Assembly: GCA_009760855.2 (NCBI GenBank)
Contig: WPIO01000007.1
Coordinates: 6,790,501 to 6,854,500, forward strand
Length of the DNA stretch: 64,000 nucleotides
Direction: 5' to 3'
From: Cristatella mucedo
Taxonomy: Eukaryota; Bryozoa; Phylactolaemata; Cristatellidae
In this document: piece by piece, positions 1 to 10,854 of the stretch
Layout of the letters: each line of letters starts with the position of its first letter
Numbering within the stretch: the stretch's first letter is position 1
Notes under the pieces: model-generated
The model's database searches: none
What the model was told of the DNA's origin: nothing
What the model saw: the letters and a program-made list of their open reading frames with translations, nothing else
Position numbers and translations under genes: made by a program

Positions 1-166
1 CACGGAACCACTTGCACGAGCTTTTTCCACGATATTTAGTAAGCTGCCGCTTATAGGCCTCGATCAGCTGTGGGCTGCATCCTGTGTCAGCCTTAGATGA
101 CACTAGTGCCCACCGGCGAGAGCCGAATGCAAATGCACAACGCTCCTTTGCGGTTTAACTACTTCG

Positions 167-347
167 GTGAGCCGTGCTGGCACACTAGGTAAGGTGGTTG
201 CTTTCACGACCTCGGTCCCGAGGTCGTGGGCTCGATTCCTGTGGTGGGCGATCCTTTATCGCCACTGCAAGTGGTGGTGATAGCCGTAAAGGCTCTTCTG
301 TCGCCATACAAAAAGAGGCTGTTTAATCAGCTAGGATTTATTTAATT
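167..347 (+). mobile_element. tRNA-derived SINE (family S1), full copy
   Basis: The head carries a pol III A-box-like stretch (GGCACACTAGGTAAGG) and a B-box-like TCGATTCC motif after a GAGGTCGTGG arm. The body runs through a conserved GATCCTTTATCGCC segment to a TCAGCTAGGATTT 3' end. Related copies lie near 6.2, 43.8 and 57.0 kb. The flanks TACTTCGG and TACTCGG resemble a decayed target-site duplication. tRNA-derived SINEs are non-coding and depend on a LINE for mobility. Confidence 0.75.
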
Positions 348-407
348 TACTCGGTCAGGAAACGCCCCTCGTCGGCGAAAGCCCGACTGCAATCTTCTTC
401 TTGCAGC

Positions 408-482
408 AAATGTAAAGCGCCTAGAAAAAGATTAAGTTCTCTGAGGGCGCTTTATCAAGTACATTATTATTATTATTATTAT
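408..482 (+). mobile_element. 3' tail of LINE-A (L2/CR1-like), truncated
   Basis: This is the terminal part of the commonest LINE here: a stem-like pair AAGCGCC...GGCGCTTT followed by an ATT microsatellite. Only the tail is present, the usual result of 5' truncation during target-primed reverse transcription. Confidence 0.75.
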
Positions 483-1456
483 TTCTCTCTCCAGCGGCAT
501 TTCTTGAAGTCGGCATGGTGACTAATCAAATCTATGAAGCTTTCGCCATATCCTTTTTTAACTTTTAATTCGCATTGAAAAACTGGCAGGTGGCATCGTG
601 CTGGTGCTTACAATTCTTTTGCCGAAGCAGTTTGTTGCAGCTGCTGCAGCTGACTATGGCCAGGCTACGCTTTCACTAATTCCTACGGTAAGGGCGCTCA
701 CGGAGTGCCTAGAAAGAGGCTAAATTCCCCTGGGGCGATTTGTCGTATAATCATTATTAGTAGTATTCCTGTATTTATCACTATGCCGTATCGCTAATAA
801 TAGTAGCAAGAAAGATTAACGCTGTCCGCACACCAGCAGCGAAAATCTGAGCTGCTTATGCGACTCGTTAGCCATTCTTCGAGACTCTAGATCTGCCAGC
901 TGCTGGTATCACGGATGCGAGGACTAGCGCCACTTCATAGTGTCGTGCTTTGTATGGACGAATGATTCCGCAGTCACTACCCGAGTGCATCGCAGCATTT
1001 TCACGATACTACTTGTTTGATAGTATAGCAAACGCAAAGCACTAACGTCGCAGTCTAACGTAGCGGAGCGATGACACTAGGGTGCATACAGTAATTCACT
1101 ACTCGAGCGAGCTCGATACACCTCGCTCATACGAGCTCATGCCTTAGGAGAATTTAGGCTTCAGGGCGGATTCATTTGGCTTCCGCAAGATGGCGGCGAG
1201 TCGGCACTCAAGGAAGCACAGCCCTCGCCCCGGAAGTGCACCGTGCTGACCGCCTCGATCGTTCGCTGTAGCGCACCGAAGGCGCGGGCGCTGTGAGATG
1301 AGAGGAGCAGCCGCCGCCACTTCAGGAGTGGCAGCCAGCGATCGGAAAAGACTTTTGCCCGATAATTGAATCCTCAGCAAGGGCAGCAGCACCAGTCGCA
1401 GTGACTCGCACAGAGTTGAGATCTCTAATCAGCTCGAAATCTCTTTAGCAAGTGCA
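483..1456. other. No gene recognised
   Basis: I see no convincing exon here. A degraded LINE-A-like tail (GGGGCGATTT then ATTATT) lies at about 715-770. AAGATGGCGGC at 1187-1197 matches a YY1-type site on the minus strand, but no transcript start can be shown. The part from 1430 leads into an ATT-rich stretch that also looks like an old LINE tail. Confidence 0.4.
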
Positions 1457-1479
1457 TTTATTATTATTTTCTATTTTAT
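1457..1479 (-). terminator. Candidate polyadenylation signals (AATAAA) of the 1.5-8.65 kb gene
   Basis: Read on the minus strand, AATAAA occurs at about 1479-1474 and 1462-1457, about 20-40 nt after the TAA stop at 1498-1496. The hexamers sit in an ATT-rich stretch that may be an old retrotransposon tail, so they could be coincidental or co-opted. Confidence 0.3.
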
Positions 1480-1495
1480 TATTATTATTTCAATT

Positions 1496-1620
1496 TTACG
1501 CTAAAGATTCCGGCTCTTTTTCCTCATCCGCCGGAGCCGGCGCTCCCCGTCGCGTCGGCGGCGGCGGCTGGCGCTCGCTAGGTGGCGCTGGAGCCTGCAG
1601 GGGCCCCCCATCGTCGTCCG
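1496..1620 (-). CDS. Terminal exon candidate, Pro/Glu-rich C-terminus
   Basis: The acceptor CTCGCCAG precedes two nucleotides that complete a phase-1 codon, then 40 codons and TAA. The peptide starts DDDGGPLQAP, has a run of four prolines in the middle and ends EEKEPESLA. It is low-complexity and acidic, typical of a disordered tail. An alternative acceptor 15-20 nt upstream (ATTGAG) would add a short basic segment in the same frame. Candidate AATAAA signals follow. No homology was recognised, so support is the open frame, the phase match with the 37-nt exon upstream and the position. Confidence 0.38.
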
Positions 1621-1682
1621 CTGGCGAGGACCGATGCCTCAATTACAGCAGATAGAGCTTTCTTTTTATAGCTCAAGCTTAC

Positions 1683-1719
1683 CGTTTACGCTTTTCTTCC
1701 TCTCCTCGGTAAGTATCGT
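1683..1719 (-). CDS. 37-nt exon candidate, Lys/Glu-rich
   Basis: The segment is bounded by acceptor CGCTTCTGTAG and donor G|GTAAGC. It reads TILTEERKKSVN plus one nucleotide, entering in phase 0 as the exon at 2996-3367 leaves, and leaving in phase 1 as the last exon requires. The next intron would be only 62 nt. A frame shifted by one (DTYRGEEEKRKR) is also open and would need the alternative acceptor of the last exon. This is the weakest link of the gene model. Confidence 0.28.
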
Positions 1720-2370
1720 CTACAGAAGCGAAGCGGCAAGCGAAGTCTCAGCATCGCAGCAGCAGCCTCCAGACAAACATTGCTGGCACCATTGCTGCCG
1801 CAGGGAGGAGGCTGAGTGCAATCCCTCTCAGTGCATCTCTCTGCATCGCTTGCCTCAGCATCGACGCCAAGCACGAAGTTTGCATGATGGCAAGCGTCGT
1901 TTAGCTGCGAACGTCACACACTGGGGCTGCGGCTCATACATCGAGAGGCGGCGGCGGCGGTTAGGGCTGCCTCCCCCGAAATTGTGAGCTAACGAGGCCA
2001 GTGCGTCTGCATCCGGCGTACGGGTCTCTGAGCTGACAGCTAGCTGCCGGCCAGCTCGCAGCGAAATCTCAGCGCCATTATCTAATGGTCAACAGGGCCG
2101 TTCGTATCTGTCTTTCAGATAATCTGTCTTTCAGTGCTCAATGGTAGGCGCGGTCCTCATCCTGAGCGGCACTGTACCCGAAATCGAATGGCACTCGTAA
2201 CGCGCCCACGTCCACGTAGATGCAGAGGCACGCGCGCTAACACGCGCACGTGTGCGCACGCACTCTCACTGCGCACTCACTGCTCACTGCGTTTACGGCT
2301 TTCCTTCTTCTCCTTCCGCTATGACATCTACTGCCTCACCAGGCTAAGCATCATATCACTCGCTTTTCAG

Positions 2371-2785
2371 ATCTAACTGTTTACCTATACCTCATACAAA
2401 CCTCAAACCCTTTGGAGACAGTGCCTTTAGTTCGTATGCTCCCAAAGCCTGGAACTCTCTCCTGACTTGCGTAACGACATTCACTGACTTGACCACAGTT
2501 AAAAAGCAACTAAAATCGCACATGTTTATCACAGCATTTAGTGGGTCACTGTGATTCAACCTTTATGGTATGCGTGCTGACGCCGTGCAGGCTGCCACTA
2601 ACCACACTTGCATGCTGACCCTGTGCATGTCACCCCTAACCATGCTATTCATGTTGTCTATCAAGCATGATATCCACTCACCATTCGATCATGTTTCCTT
2701 TGCAGGAAAAAGCGCCTAGAAAAAGATTGAGTTCTCTGAAGGCGCTTTATAAAATGGATTATTATTATTATTATTATTATAACTA
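2371..2785 (+). mobile_element. LINE-A 3' portion
   Basis: The stretch 2401-2555 encodes the remnant of the typical L2/CR1-type C-terminus (phenylalanine-glycine-aspartate, then SYAPKAWNS, then a short basic end). The conserved 3' untranslated part with GCATGCTGACCCTGTGCATG and the tail with an ATT repeat follow. It is 5'-truncated and lies in the last long intron of the gene model. Confidence 0.85.
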
Positions 2786-2935
2786 TCTCCTTCATCTTTC
2801 CCCTCTCTTCCCCTCTCCTTCTCTCTCCCTCCCTCTCTCTCCCCCTCTCTTCCCCCCCTCTCTCTCTCACTGTGCCTTTCTCCACTTTCCTCTTGCCTCT
2901 TTTCCGTTTCGCTCTCGCTCTCTGTTTCCGACACG
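2786..2935 (+). repeat. Pyrimidine-rich tract
   Basis: CTCT/CCCTCT-rich low-complexity sequence directly follows the ATT tail of the LINE copy. Open frames across it on either strand are Ser/Pro/Leu or Glu/Arg runs and are not gene evidence. Confidence 0.7.
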
Positions 2936-2995
2936 GTGGGGCGCATGAGGTCGCCGCCGAAAGCTGCACTCCGGCGACCGCGTCATGACCTTCAC

Positions 2996-3367
2996 CTTGC
3001 TGCATAGAGAGTGAGCGCTGAAGACGATGAGATCCTCGCAGCTCGCGACCACCTCTCGCGCCAAATCCGCAGCCCGGTCCACCTGCGCCGGGCTGAAAGC
3101 TCGCTTCGGCGGCGGCACCGTGCCGCCGCCGGCGGCGTGTGCGCCGCAGAGCGGGTAGAGCAGCCTGGCCGGCGGTCCAACGAGCAGCACAAGGTCGTCG
3201 ACGAGCGAGCAGAGCCGCTCCGCCGCGCCCTCCGCTTTCGCATCGCTCGCACCGCTCGCTTTCACGAGCAACTTGAGCGCAAGCGCGTTCTCCGTGACGC
3301 CGCCGAGCGGATACAGCTGGCGGCCGCAGACGTGCCACTGAGCGGCGAACACGGCGTTCCGTGCGGC
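2996..3367 (-). CDS. 372-nt exon, Ala/Leu-rich helical domain of unknown family
   Basis: The strong acceptor TTTCACTTTCGCCTCCGTAG and donor CAAG|GTGAAG bound exactly 124 codons, phase 0 at both ends. The peptide begins AARNAVFAAQWHVCGRQLYP and continues through ENALALKLLVKASG, RLCSLVDDLVLLV and AREVVASCEDLIVFSAHSL. Heptad-like spacing of Leu/Val/Ala and few prolines suggest a bundle of four or five amphipathic helices, with a Pro/Gly loop at about residues 75-85. The sequence is single-copy in the window, unlike most other DNA here. Distant kinship to helical scaffold proteins is possible but I could not establish it. The other strand is also open, from GC-rich composition. Confidence 0.55.
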
Positions 3368-3433
3368 CTACGGAGGCGAAAGTGAAAGGTGCCATTGGTC
3401 ACCGGATGGCTTGGGGAGCTGGGAGCGAGGAGA

Positions 3434-3804
<371 letters not shown>

Positions 3805-3851
3805 AAGTGCGCTGCTGGCGCTGCACTGTTGCAATGGAGGCTGCCGCTCAC

Positions 3852-4048
3852 GTGTAGAGCCTTGATGCACGCCCAGTCGAAAGGCTTGGGAGCGTCCAGC
3901 GGGCCGGAAGGCGTCGACGCCAGCCGATCGTTCTTGATCGACGCCGCCGTGCGCAGGGCGTAGTGAAGGTACGCGTCACTCTCCGTGCCGCTCGACGCTC
4001 TCAGTAGCGTTCCGTTCGAAGACGCGGTCGAAGCAGGTAGCGCAGCGT
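3852..4048 (-). CDS. 197-nt exon, linker plus start of helical domain
   Basis: The acceptor TTTTTGCGCGGTGCCTAG and donor CAC|GTGAGC bound two nucleotides plus 65 codons, so the exon enters in phase 1 and leaves in phase 0. The first third is Ser/Ala/Thr-rich (AALPASTASSNGTLLRASSG). The rest reads ESDAYLHYALRTAASIKND and ends PKPFDWACIKALH, running smoothly into the Ala-rich helices of the next exon. The two exons share base composition and are separated only by the GGC intron. No family was recognised. Confidence 0.55.
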
Positions 4049-4205
4049 CTAGGCACCGCGCAAAAATAGAGATAGAGATAGGTCAGCAAGCAATGAACAT
4101 TTGGTTTTTCTTTTGTTTATTTCCCGGCCGCGGCAGCGGGCTGCGCGCTCGTCCCATTAGTTAAAGTCGCAGCCAGCGTTTTCGTATTTCGGTGGGGCTC
4201 TGACG

Positions 4206-5150
4206 CAAGGCATCTCCGTCTGTAACTCCACACGTACGCGAAGACTAAGTGGGTTTTACGCAAGAAAGGTTACAAAGTTAAAGTTTACAAGACAAGTTTT
4301 TGTAGTGGCTTTCGGCGTGCACACGGTAGCCAACGGACTTCATTTCGCGAAGCAAAGAGAACTTGAGAAGCATAGCTGAGTCAGCCGGGCAGCCGAGAGG
4401 TGAGTAGCATGGAAGCATCAGCTCAAGATGGCTGGAAAGAATATGCCTCAGTCGGCGGCAGAAGACGGATGATGTTTCGCAAAAATTATGCAAGTGAGTA
4501 ACACAGTCTTGGATCTGCAGATCAAAAGCTTCTGTCGCCAACGGTCTTTAAGCGTATGAACGGAACTGCTAATTTATTGTTAATGGAGGACCTGATGGTA
4601 CGAGGAGTCTGGAACTACTGCATCAGTTCAGCTAGGTATGAAGAAGCCAAGTCGGGGTGGGCCTTTTGAGTCCGAGTAAGAATTGCGTTCTGTTTCCGCT
4701 GATTAACCTGGAGCCATCGCAGCTCCTTCAGCAAACGAGACACGTGGCTGAATCTCTGGGATTTATTAACTAGCCTTGCAGCCATATCCATCGCCTGCTG
4801 CAGTGGCCCAATGGCTTTTTTTGTTAGCCCAGTCAAAATGGAACTGCAGCAACCCAGGTTAGACAGAATCAGGGAGCTTTCTGGTATTTGTTTCAGCAAG
4901 CTACCGTGGTAGAGAGTTCCTAACCTTGAAAAGGAATTTAACGGGATGACTAGTGTGGAAGTGGAAGTCCTAATGTAGCTTTCAAACTGCAAGAACTAAT
5001 CAAAGTCTCCTAGAATACCTTCACGCCTTGAGGGACCTTGAGCAGCAGCTCTAAGCAGCTCTACTCTTTGAGAGTTTTGCATACTTCCAGCTGAGGAGCA
5101 TCCCCAAAATAAGGTCCAACTTAGATATGTGAAAGAAAGCCAGACTAGTT
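4206..5150 (-). mobile_element. LINE-C (L2/CR1-like) fragment, minus strand
   Basis: The 3' end (CTCCACAAAG-type block) lies near 4206-4230. Upstream the RT C-terminal block is readable in pieces, with motifs AARLVNKSQRF and KELRWLQVNQR. Several frame breaks and stops show it is dead. The stretch 4700-5260 is repeated in decayed form at 12,545-12,985, so this LINE and some flank were once copied together. Confidence 0.85.
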
Positions 5151-5260
5151 CACGTATCTTCGTTGAAAAGCATAACCCATCTCCTAACTTGGATCCATTG
5201 TAGCCGATTGTTATTCGCCAGAGAGCCGAAAGCTCATGCGAAAGCTCAATGCCTGCAGGC

Positions 5261-5938
5261 GCACGAACAACGCACGCACGACAAAGATCTCAGATCGACA
5301 GAGACACAAAGGACCACGGTGTTGATGCTCACCGCCAAGCTGTGCAGAAACATTACAGGCTCAAGTTCATCGAAGGCCGACCGACACCCAAATAGTAGCG
5401 GCCCTGACTTATGCAGCTGTCAGCTGCATTTAAACTGTATTCCCTAGTCGACGGTTCAACGTTAGAAGAGCAAGACTCGAACTGAGCTCGACTCGCGGTC
5501 GGCACCTGGTTTCTTTCTGGGATGCACGGTCTGGGCAATGAGGGCGTCCTTATTGCTCGCAGCGAGATAACTTCGCCACAAGTCGTTTGCACGTTCGCCT
5601 GCCGCGAAGACTTGCTTCGTCCCAGTCCCAGTCTCTCCGGGGCTCGTTTAATAATGAGAGGCACTCGTACGAGCGACGAGACGCTCCTTCTAGCAACGTG
5701 TGCAAGACTTCTAACAGTGCTACCTGCTGCTAGGGCTGCTGTATTGGCATTCTGCTGGCAATTGGAATATTTGCTTTGGTAAACTCGTACTGTTGGGGCG
5801 CTGCATCGGCACACGTGCTCGGCAAAAAGTCCGTGCTTCGGCACCGGGCAGCAAGTGCCCTCAAAAATTTTGAGCCCCGAAATGTTGCTCACGTTTTAAA
5901 AGGTAAGCACTTCGAATTGAAATGAAACTGCAGCTTAC
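5261..5938. other. Intron-like stretch with an unproven open frame
   Basis: The minus strand is open for about 180 codons at 5353-5892 without recognisable domains. A possible small exon lies inside it (acceptor CCGATGCAG, peptide starting APTVRVYQSKYSN, donor CAG|GTAGCA). Its phase does not match the neighbouring exons, so I left it out of the gene model. Confidence 0.3.
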
Positions 5939-6100
5939 CCTGAATAGGGATGTTCGGATCCAAGTTGAGCGGGGCTCGGTCGGCGAGACTTTCAATCTGC
6001 TGCCACTCATGTGACTGTTGCCACTCGCGTGACTGCTGCCACTCACGTAGCTGTTTCCCTTCCACCGGAGCTCCTTGCGTAGGGCTCACTTGCTGCTGAC
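5939..6100 (-). CDS. 162-nt phase-1 exon with EWQQS repeats
   Basis: The acceptor CCTTGAAG and donor CAGG|GTAAGC bound 2 + 53 codons + 1 nucleotides, phase 1 on both sides. The peptide starts QQQVSPTQGAPVEGKQ, then carries three tandem copies of the block (R/H)EWQQ(S/I), then ends RAPLNLDPNIPIQ. Two other frames also cross the repeat, but only this one matches both splice phases. The exon is placed after the 8398-8455 exon (phase 1 out) and before the 3852-4048 exon (phase 1 in). Tandem 15-nt coding repeats suggest slippage growth. Confidence 0.5.
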
Positions 6101-6212
6101 CTTCAAGGAAAGAAGATGAAGCTAGTGTTACTCCTTTAGGTCCAACGTCACAGCTTGCAAAAAAGCAGGAACAGGTGTTCTAGAAGTAATAATTAGCGTG
6201 TATAAGTATTAT

Positions 6213-6320
6213 CGTGCAGTGGGCAATCCTTTATTGGCGCTGCAAGTGGTGGTGATGGCAGTTACGTCTCTTCTGCCTCTATATAAAAAGGGGCTGTTAA
6301 AGCAGCTATTTTTTTTTATT
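6213..6320 (+). mobile_element. SINE S1, 5'-truncated and diverged
   Basis: The sequence matches the S1 body from the CAATCCTTTAT block through GCAAGTGGTGGTGATGGC to AAAGCAGCTA and a T-rich end. The pol III promoter boxes are missing. Confidence 0.65.
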
Positions 6321-6437
6321 AAATGCGAAGCGCATCTGACATACCGATTGGTACTTAAAAAACTGCCGTGGTCGCTTTTTATGCCCAAAAAATGAAAAGA
6401 ACTGCCACTGTCTTTAGAAACACAAAAATAAGCTCTT

Positions 6438-6583
6438 ACACACACACACGCACATATGCACACTCACACCTATAATACCGTACTCGCGCTCACAGACAAA
6501 CACACGTGCTAGCGCACACGCACGCACGCACGCACACACGCACACACACGCACGCACTCACAGACACAGACACACATACCTAT
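6438..6583 (+). repeat. CA/CACG dinucleotide-rich microsatellite
   Basis: Imperfect ACAC, GCAC and CACACG units alternate across about 145 bp. No coding or regulatory meaning can be supported. Confidence 0.8.
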
Positions 6584-6777
6584 GCATATCAAAACGTGGT
6601 ATGTGTATAGTAAAAACACCACACCGAGAGAAATTTGCAGTCGCATCAAGTGAGCACAAAAAAAGAATTAAATAGAAAGAAATATTTTGGTGATTTTTTT
6701 CTACAGTTCGTCAGCACCATAAGTCAGGAACTAACTTCCAGGTTCTGCTATCACCGGCTTTGATCCTATTAATGATA

Positions 6778-6935
6778 TTAAAAATACATTTGATATAGCA
6801 CCATCGGTGAACTCAGTCCTTTTCTAGGCACTTTAGATTTGCTGCAAAGGGAGCACGATAGAATGGTCAGTGATAAGTTGCTAAATGACAACAAGCAAAA
6901 CATGGTTAGGGGTAAAATGCACATTGTACTACTAA
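6778..6935 (-). mobile_element. LINE-A 3' end, diverged
   Basis: Read on the minus strand this is the GTGCATTTTACCCCTAACCATG region followed by the AAGTGCCTAGAAAAGGA tail. Substitutions are more numerous than in most copies, so it is an older insertion. Confidence 0.7.
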
Positions 6936-8397
6936 AGTATTTGTTAAAAAAACTGAGACACTTCTGTTCCGTCCGGCCACAATTTATATTAAACAACCAC
7001 TCTAAATATCCAGTGTTTGCACTTAGGTGTGCTTTGCATGCTAACCTGTGAATAACCCACTAAATGCTACCAACCAGAGGTCCTCCAGTGTTCTCTTGTA
7101 CAATTATCTTAGCACGATGCATTGGTTGCAATTTCCAGAATAGACTGTGCAAAGCTAGCAAGGCTTTTGATTCCATGTCACAGACAACGATTTAAAGTAA
7201 TCCTCAAATTTGCCCACAACTGCAAAAGCACCTAAGCATGGCGGTGAGAGTAAAGTATGCAAACGCACACAAGAGGACACACACTTTCTCTGGTTTGTAG
7301 AAACCCTGGTCATTGACATGTGCTGAATTGGGCACAAGTAACCAAAGCACACATGAAGAAAGATACATTCACAGGGAGGCTTTTTGAAAGCATATCGCTT
7401 TTGCTCTTAGTTTCGTGACGAATAAGCATACAAAAATACAAAGTAACCGGACAGAGAAAAGGCTGTGTGAAACAGGTAGGGTATTAGCATATTTTGCATG
7501 TTATTTCTTAGAACGGCAAACATCCGTTAGGTATACTGCTACTGATTACGCTATTCACTCGATTCTCTCGAGAAGTCTATCTCAGTCAAATGCCGGAAGC
7601 TCCTGCTGCCTGTTGGCATTCTCATATTCGACGTCCAAAAATAGCGACCGTCGCCAGCTAATCTCTCTCCGCTGGGTGTCATAGAATATTGTCGCAAAAC
7701 AGAGGGTCGGACGTCGCACGCCTTGAACACAGGCAAGGATCGGCAGATCAGCCTCCCACTGAGCTCAAGCACTCGATCAAACGCGAGTTTAGCCGCACGC
7801 CGCTCGCTTGTCGTCCAAATTCCTATGTTCTTTGGCCAAATGCACAGGTTTTAGTACCCCTTGCTATCCAGAAATTTAGGACAAACTTTATGCCAGACAA
7901 GCTGGCCAGAGCTTCTACCTCGTGAGTGTGAAAGTGAGCCTAGAAAGTGCGAACCCATTGGTTTCCTTTGATTCGAACGGAGAACCGTCATCTTCGCAAG
8001 CAGCAGCAGCAGCGTGCATGTAATTGACAGATGGATGTTGGCTCTCGTTGATACATTTCTAGCTATCACCGACGCGCCCTCAACCGTCGAGCATCGAGCA
8101 TCGAGCCGCCTCATCGAGCCACCTCTTCTGTAGGCATGAACCTCCTAGACAGAGGCCTATGCTTCGACGCAGTCACCGACTAGTTTTCTAGGACGGATAA
8201 ATCGCAAGGCTTGAATAGCAGCAGGTCAGGAGTTTTACGGCCGTGGCCTTCGAGTGGCTCACGAGAACTAGTGAACGTAGTATCAATCCATCACCACGGC
8301 AAAGGCCAAGTATAGCTTTTTACGAAAACCGAGAGGAGTTGCAGTTGCTCAATCGAAAATGCCAACATCGACCGGCAACAACCTCCTTGGCCGCTAC
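6936..8397. other. No firm gene content
   Basis: About 1.4 kb of unique-looking sequence inside the presumed first large intron. A possible minus-strand terminal segment at about 7551-7677 (GERLAGDGRYFW...SRESSE then stop) follows a weak CCCAG acceptor. I do not count it as an exon because it would end the gene before the better-supported exons. Confidence 0.4.
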
Positions 8398-8455
8398 CGG
8401 ATCGGATTTTACGCTGCAATCGCTGCAGTGAGAATGAAAGATCGACTTGTAGCTT
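8398..8455 (-). CDS. 58-nt exon candidate, Leu/Lys-rich coiled-coil-like
   Basis: The segment after a weak acceptor (CACTGAAAAG) reads KLQVDLSFSLQRLQRKIRS plus one nucleotide and ends at a modest donor (CCG|GTAGCG). It enters in phase 0, as the 8610-8651 exon leaves, and leaves in phase 1, as the 5939-6100 exon needs. Leu/Ile spacing fits a short amphipathic helix. A better acceptor (TTTCATTCTCACTGCAG) lies inside it and would imply a different frame with four cysteines, so the call is tentative. Confidence 0.28.
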
Positions 8456-8609
8456 CTTTTCAGTGAGGTAGACCAGATCCAAGAGTCAGCACATATTTTA
8501 AGATAACAACAGCAACAACAATAGGAAAAACAAAAAATTTCATTATGGCGCTCTAAAAGAACTAGCTTAATTGCTAAGCACTTAAAATTTACTGAAAGCA
8601 TTAACTCAC

Positions 8610-8651
8610 CTTAATTTTTATAACCAAAGCATGCACAGATTCATTACTCAT
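8610..8651 (-). CDS. Candidate start exon (14 codons)
   Basis: An ATG with A at -3 opens MSNESVHALVIKIK and runs to the strong donor AAG|GTGAGT in phase 0. Upstream on the minus strand are a GC-box-like GGCGGGGACG and a CCGGAA motif, compatible with a TATA-less promoter. The frame is not closed immediately upstream, and an AACGCAG acceptor lies about 30 nt before the ATG, so this could instead be an internal exon. Confidence 0.33.
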
Positions 8652-9023
8652 CGTCCCCGCCTCACTTTTCCATCTGCGTTCCGGATTAAAACTGAATTTC
8701 GACGTTCAAGCCTGCCATTCTTGATCTCATCTCAAAGTCAATCTCCCTGTACACTAGGCCACCGACTGATACACAGACTTCTCTTTCTGAAATACCTATA
8801 CTAGCTGTTGCCTCAATAAACAAAACTAGTAATCATGTCCTTAGGCCTAACTCTTGCTCCTCAATCGTTCAGTAAGGTTGCTTTCATACTGCTCCGTACT
8901 AAGTTGACACTGAACCACGAGAGCTTAAATAACTTTTACCCAGTTTTCAATTGCTGTTGCTATCGAAGACACTGAAGTGAGTGGTGGCAAATTAGCTAAA
9001 CTGTTGTAACCGAATTTCGAACG
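8652..9023. other. Upstream flank of the candidate start exon
   Basis: Unique sequence without repeats or exons that I recognise. A promoter may lie at its left edge, but no TATA box or initiator can be assigned. Confidence 0.3.
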
Positions 9024-9025
9024 TA

Positions 9026-9083
<58 letters not shown>

Positions 9084-9108
9084 GTATATATATATGGGTA
9101 TATATATG

Positions 9109-9151
<43 letters not shown>

Positions 9152-9172
9152 ATATATATATATATATATATG
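9024..9172 (+). repeat. TA dinucleotide microsatellite
   Basis: Nearly pure TA with TATATGGGTATA interruptions. It is self-complementary and likely forms cruciforms or assembles poorly. Confidence 0.95.
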
Positions 9173-9229
9173 GGTTTTGCAGCGAACTAAACCATAACGT
9201 CAGCAGTAGTACTAGAGTAATAAGACCTT

Positions 9230-10340
9230 CTGAGTCATGATAACTCAGATAGAGTTTCTCTGATGCTTCAGATTGATTTCTCGGCGGTGTTTAAAATCTT
9301 TGAAAATCAAGTCTTTCTTAAGTTCCCACCATCTCTCCTTAGCATTGCTGTCACGGCACCTCGAAATGGTTTAGGCCCCATCTAGAGATGGACACTTGGA
9401 GGGTAGATGTACTCGGCCATCTGTCATCAGGTGAGCCTCTAAGGTATGGAATACCCAGCGGTGTTATATTTTCAATAGTTCTTCTAACTATATTGCCGGC
9501 AAATATTGCCAAGCAACGAAATGTAGGGTTTATCGAATTACATCAACTCCTTGCAACATGTATTGCTGACATTCGTACTTGAATGACATAACATTTTGTT
9601 TCACCGTTAAATGTGGAGAAAACCGACTTGGTGGTTATAGGAGTATCTAGAATTATTTAAAAGCTGGAAAGCCTAAATTTTAACGCTAGCTTGGCCAGCA
9701 TATCATGGCTCTATACCTGGGTTGCGTGTCCTAGTGAAAATAGACGTCGCACTGGATGACCGGATCAGCTTCCACATGTAAGCTTGCCTACTTAAAGCTC
9801 CGTAACATTGCAAAATTCCGGGCTCTTTTAATAAGGTTACCACAGTTAAGCTTGTCTCAGTATTTCTGAAATCCTTTCCCGACTTCTGTGACTCACTACT
9901 TGGAGGTTTTGCTGCTGGTGCTATAACCCATTTACAGTTGGTGTAACACTCTGCAACAGTGTCTGTCTGTCGGGATCGTCAAAGTTGCCAGACTGCGCTA
10001 CTTCTCACTTATTTTAACCGGCTTCCCGTAATGATGTAACTTTCGGCTTCAAAGGGCTTAGCCATTCACGTTTAAGTTCATTCCTTCATGATCTGGCTCT
10101 GCCGACCTACACATCCACATTCTTCGAGTCGAGGCTTCTAGCGGTGTCTCTAGCCAAACCAACAGGTCCTGCAGTTCGTCTGCTGCCAAAGTCTGTAGTG
10201 ACTAACAGCCGATGTGATGACATTTCTCGACTTCAACAAATGCAGTAGAATTTAAGATCCACATGTTCCTACCACATTTTGGTCCGTAATTGTAATTCGT
10301 TCGTTGCTTGCTGATGCATACTGAAACTGCGAACGGTTTT
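9230..10340 (+). pseudogene. LINE-B reverse-transcriptase relic
   Basis: A heavily decayed L2/CR1-like RT, distinct from LINE-A and LINE-C. The stretch 9430-9500 reads GIPSGVIFSIVLLTILP, the eroded [14 protein letters not shown] palm motif. Around 9540-9600 are remnants of the following helix. From 9750 to 10,200 the C-terminal block with a LPV..R-like site and a PKSVV-like end can be traced across many stops and frameshifts. A related relic lies at 14.56-15.47 kb. Confidence 0.7.
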
Positions 10341-10436
10341 AAGTAATAAATTAACACGTTTCCCTTTTAGCATATAATAAGTGATTAGAAAAGATTTAAT
10401 TTCATGTGGAGCTATAATTTTGTTTACAGATGTTGC

Positions 10437-10850
10437 TATAATAATAACGCATTCAATAAAGCGCCCTCAGAGAACTCAATTTCTTTCTCATCGCCCAACA
10501 TTTACTGCAAAAAAAGCACGATCAAACGGTTAGTGGTAGCATACTCAACAAACAACAAGAATAACATGGTTAAAGGTGACATGCACAGGGTCACCGTGCA
10601 AGCATGGTTAGTAGCAGCATGCAAAATATCAGCACGAACAAACACATAAAGGACGAATCGATGGGACTAATTAAATGCTGTGATAAATAAGTGCGCTTTT
10701 AGTTTCTTTTTAAATGTGGACAAGTCAGGAAACGTCGTGACGCAAGTCGGGAGTGAGTTCTAGGCTTTGGGAGCATACGAACAACAAGCACGGTCTCCAA
10801 AGAATTTGAGGTTTGTATGAAGTATAGGTAAACAGTTCAATTTAGAAAAG
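10437..10850 (-). mobile_element. LINE-A 3' portion
   Basis: Starting from the ATT tail (as AAT on the plus strand), the minus strand reads the conserved tail, 3' UTR and the SYAPK-type C-terminal remnant. It abuts a plus-strand LINE-C fragment, giving a tail-to-side junction of two independent insertions. Confidence 0.85.
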
Positions 10851-10854
10851 CGGG

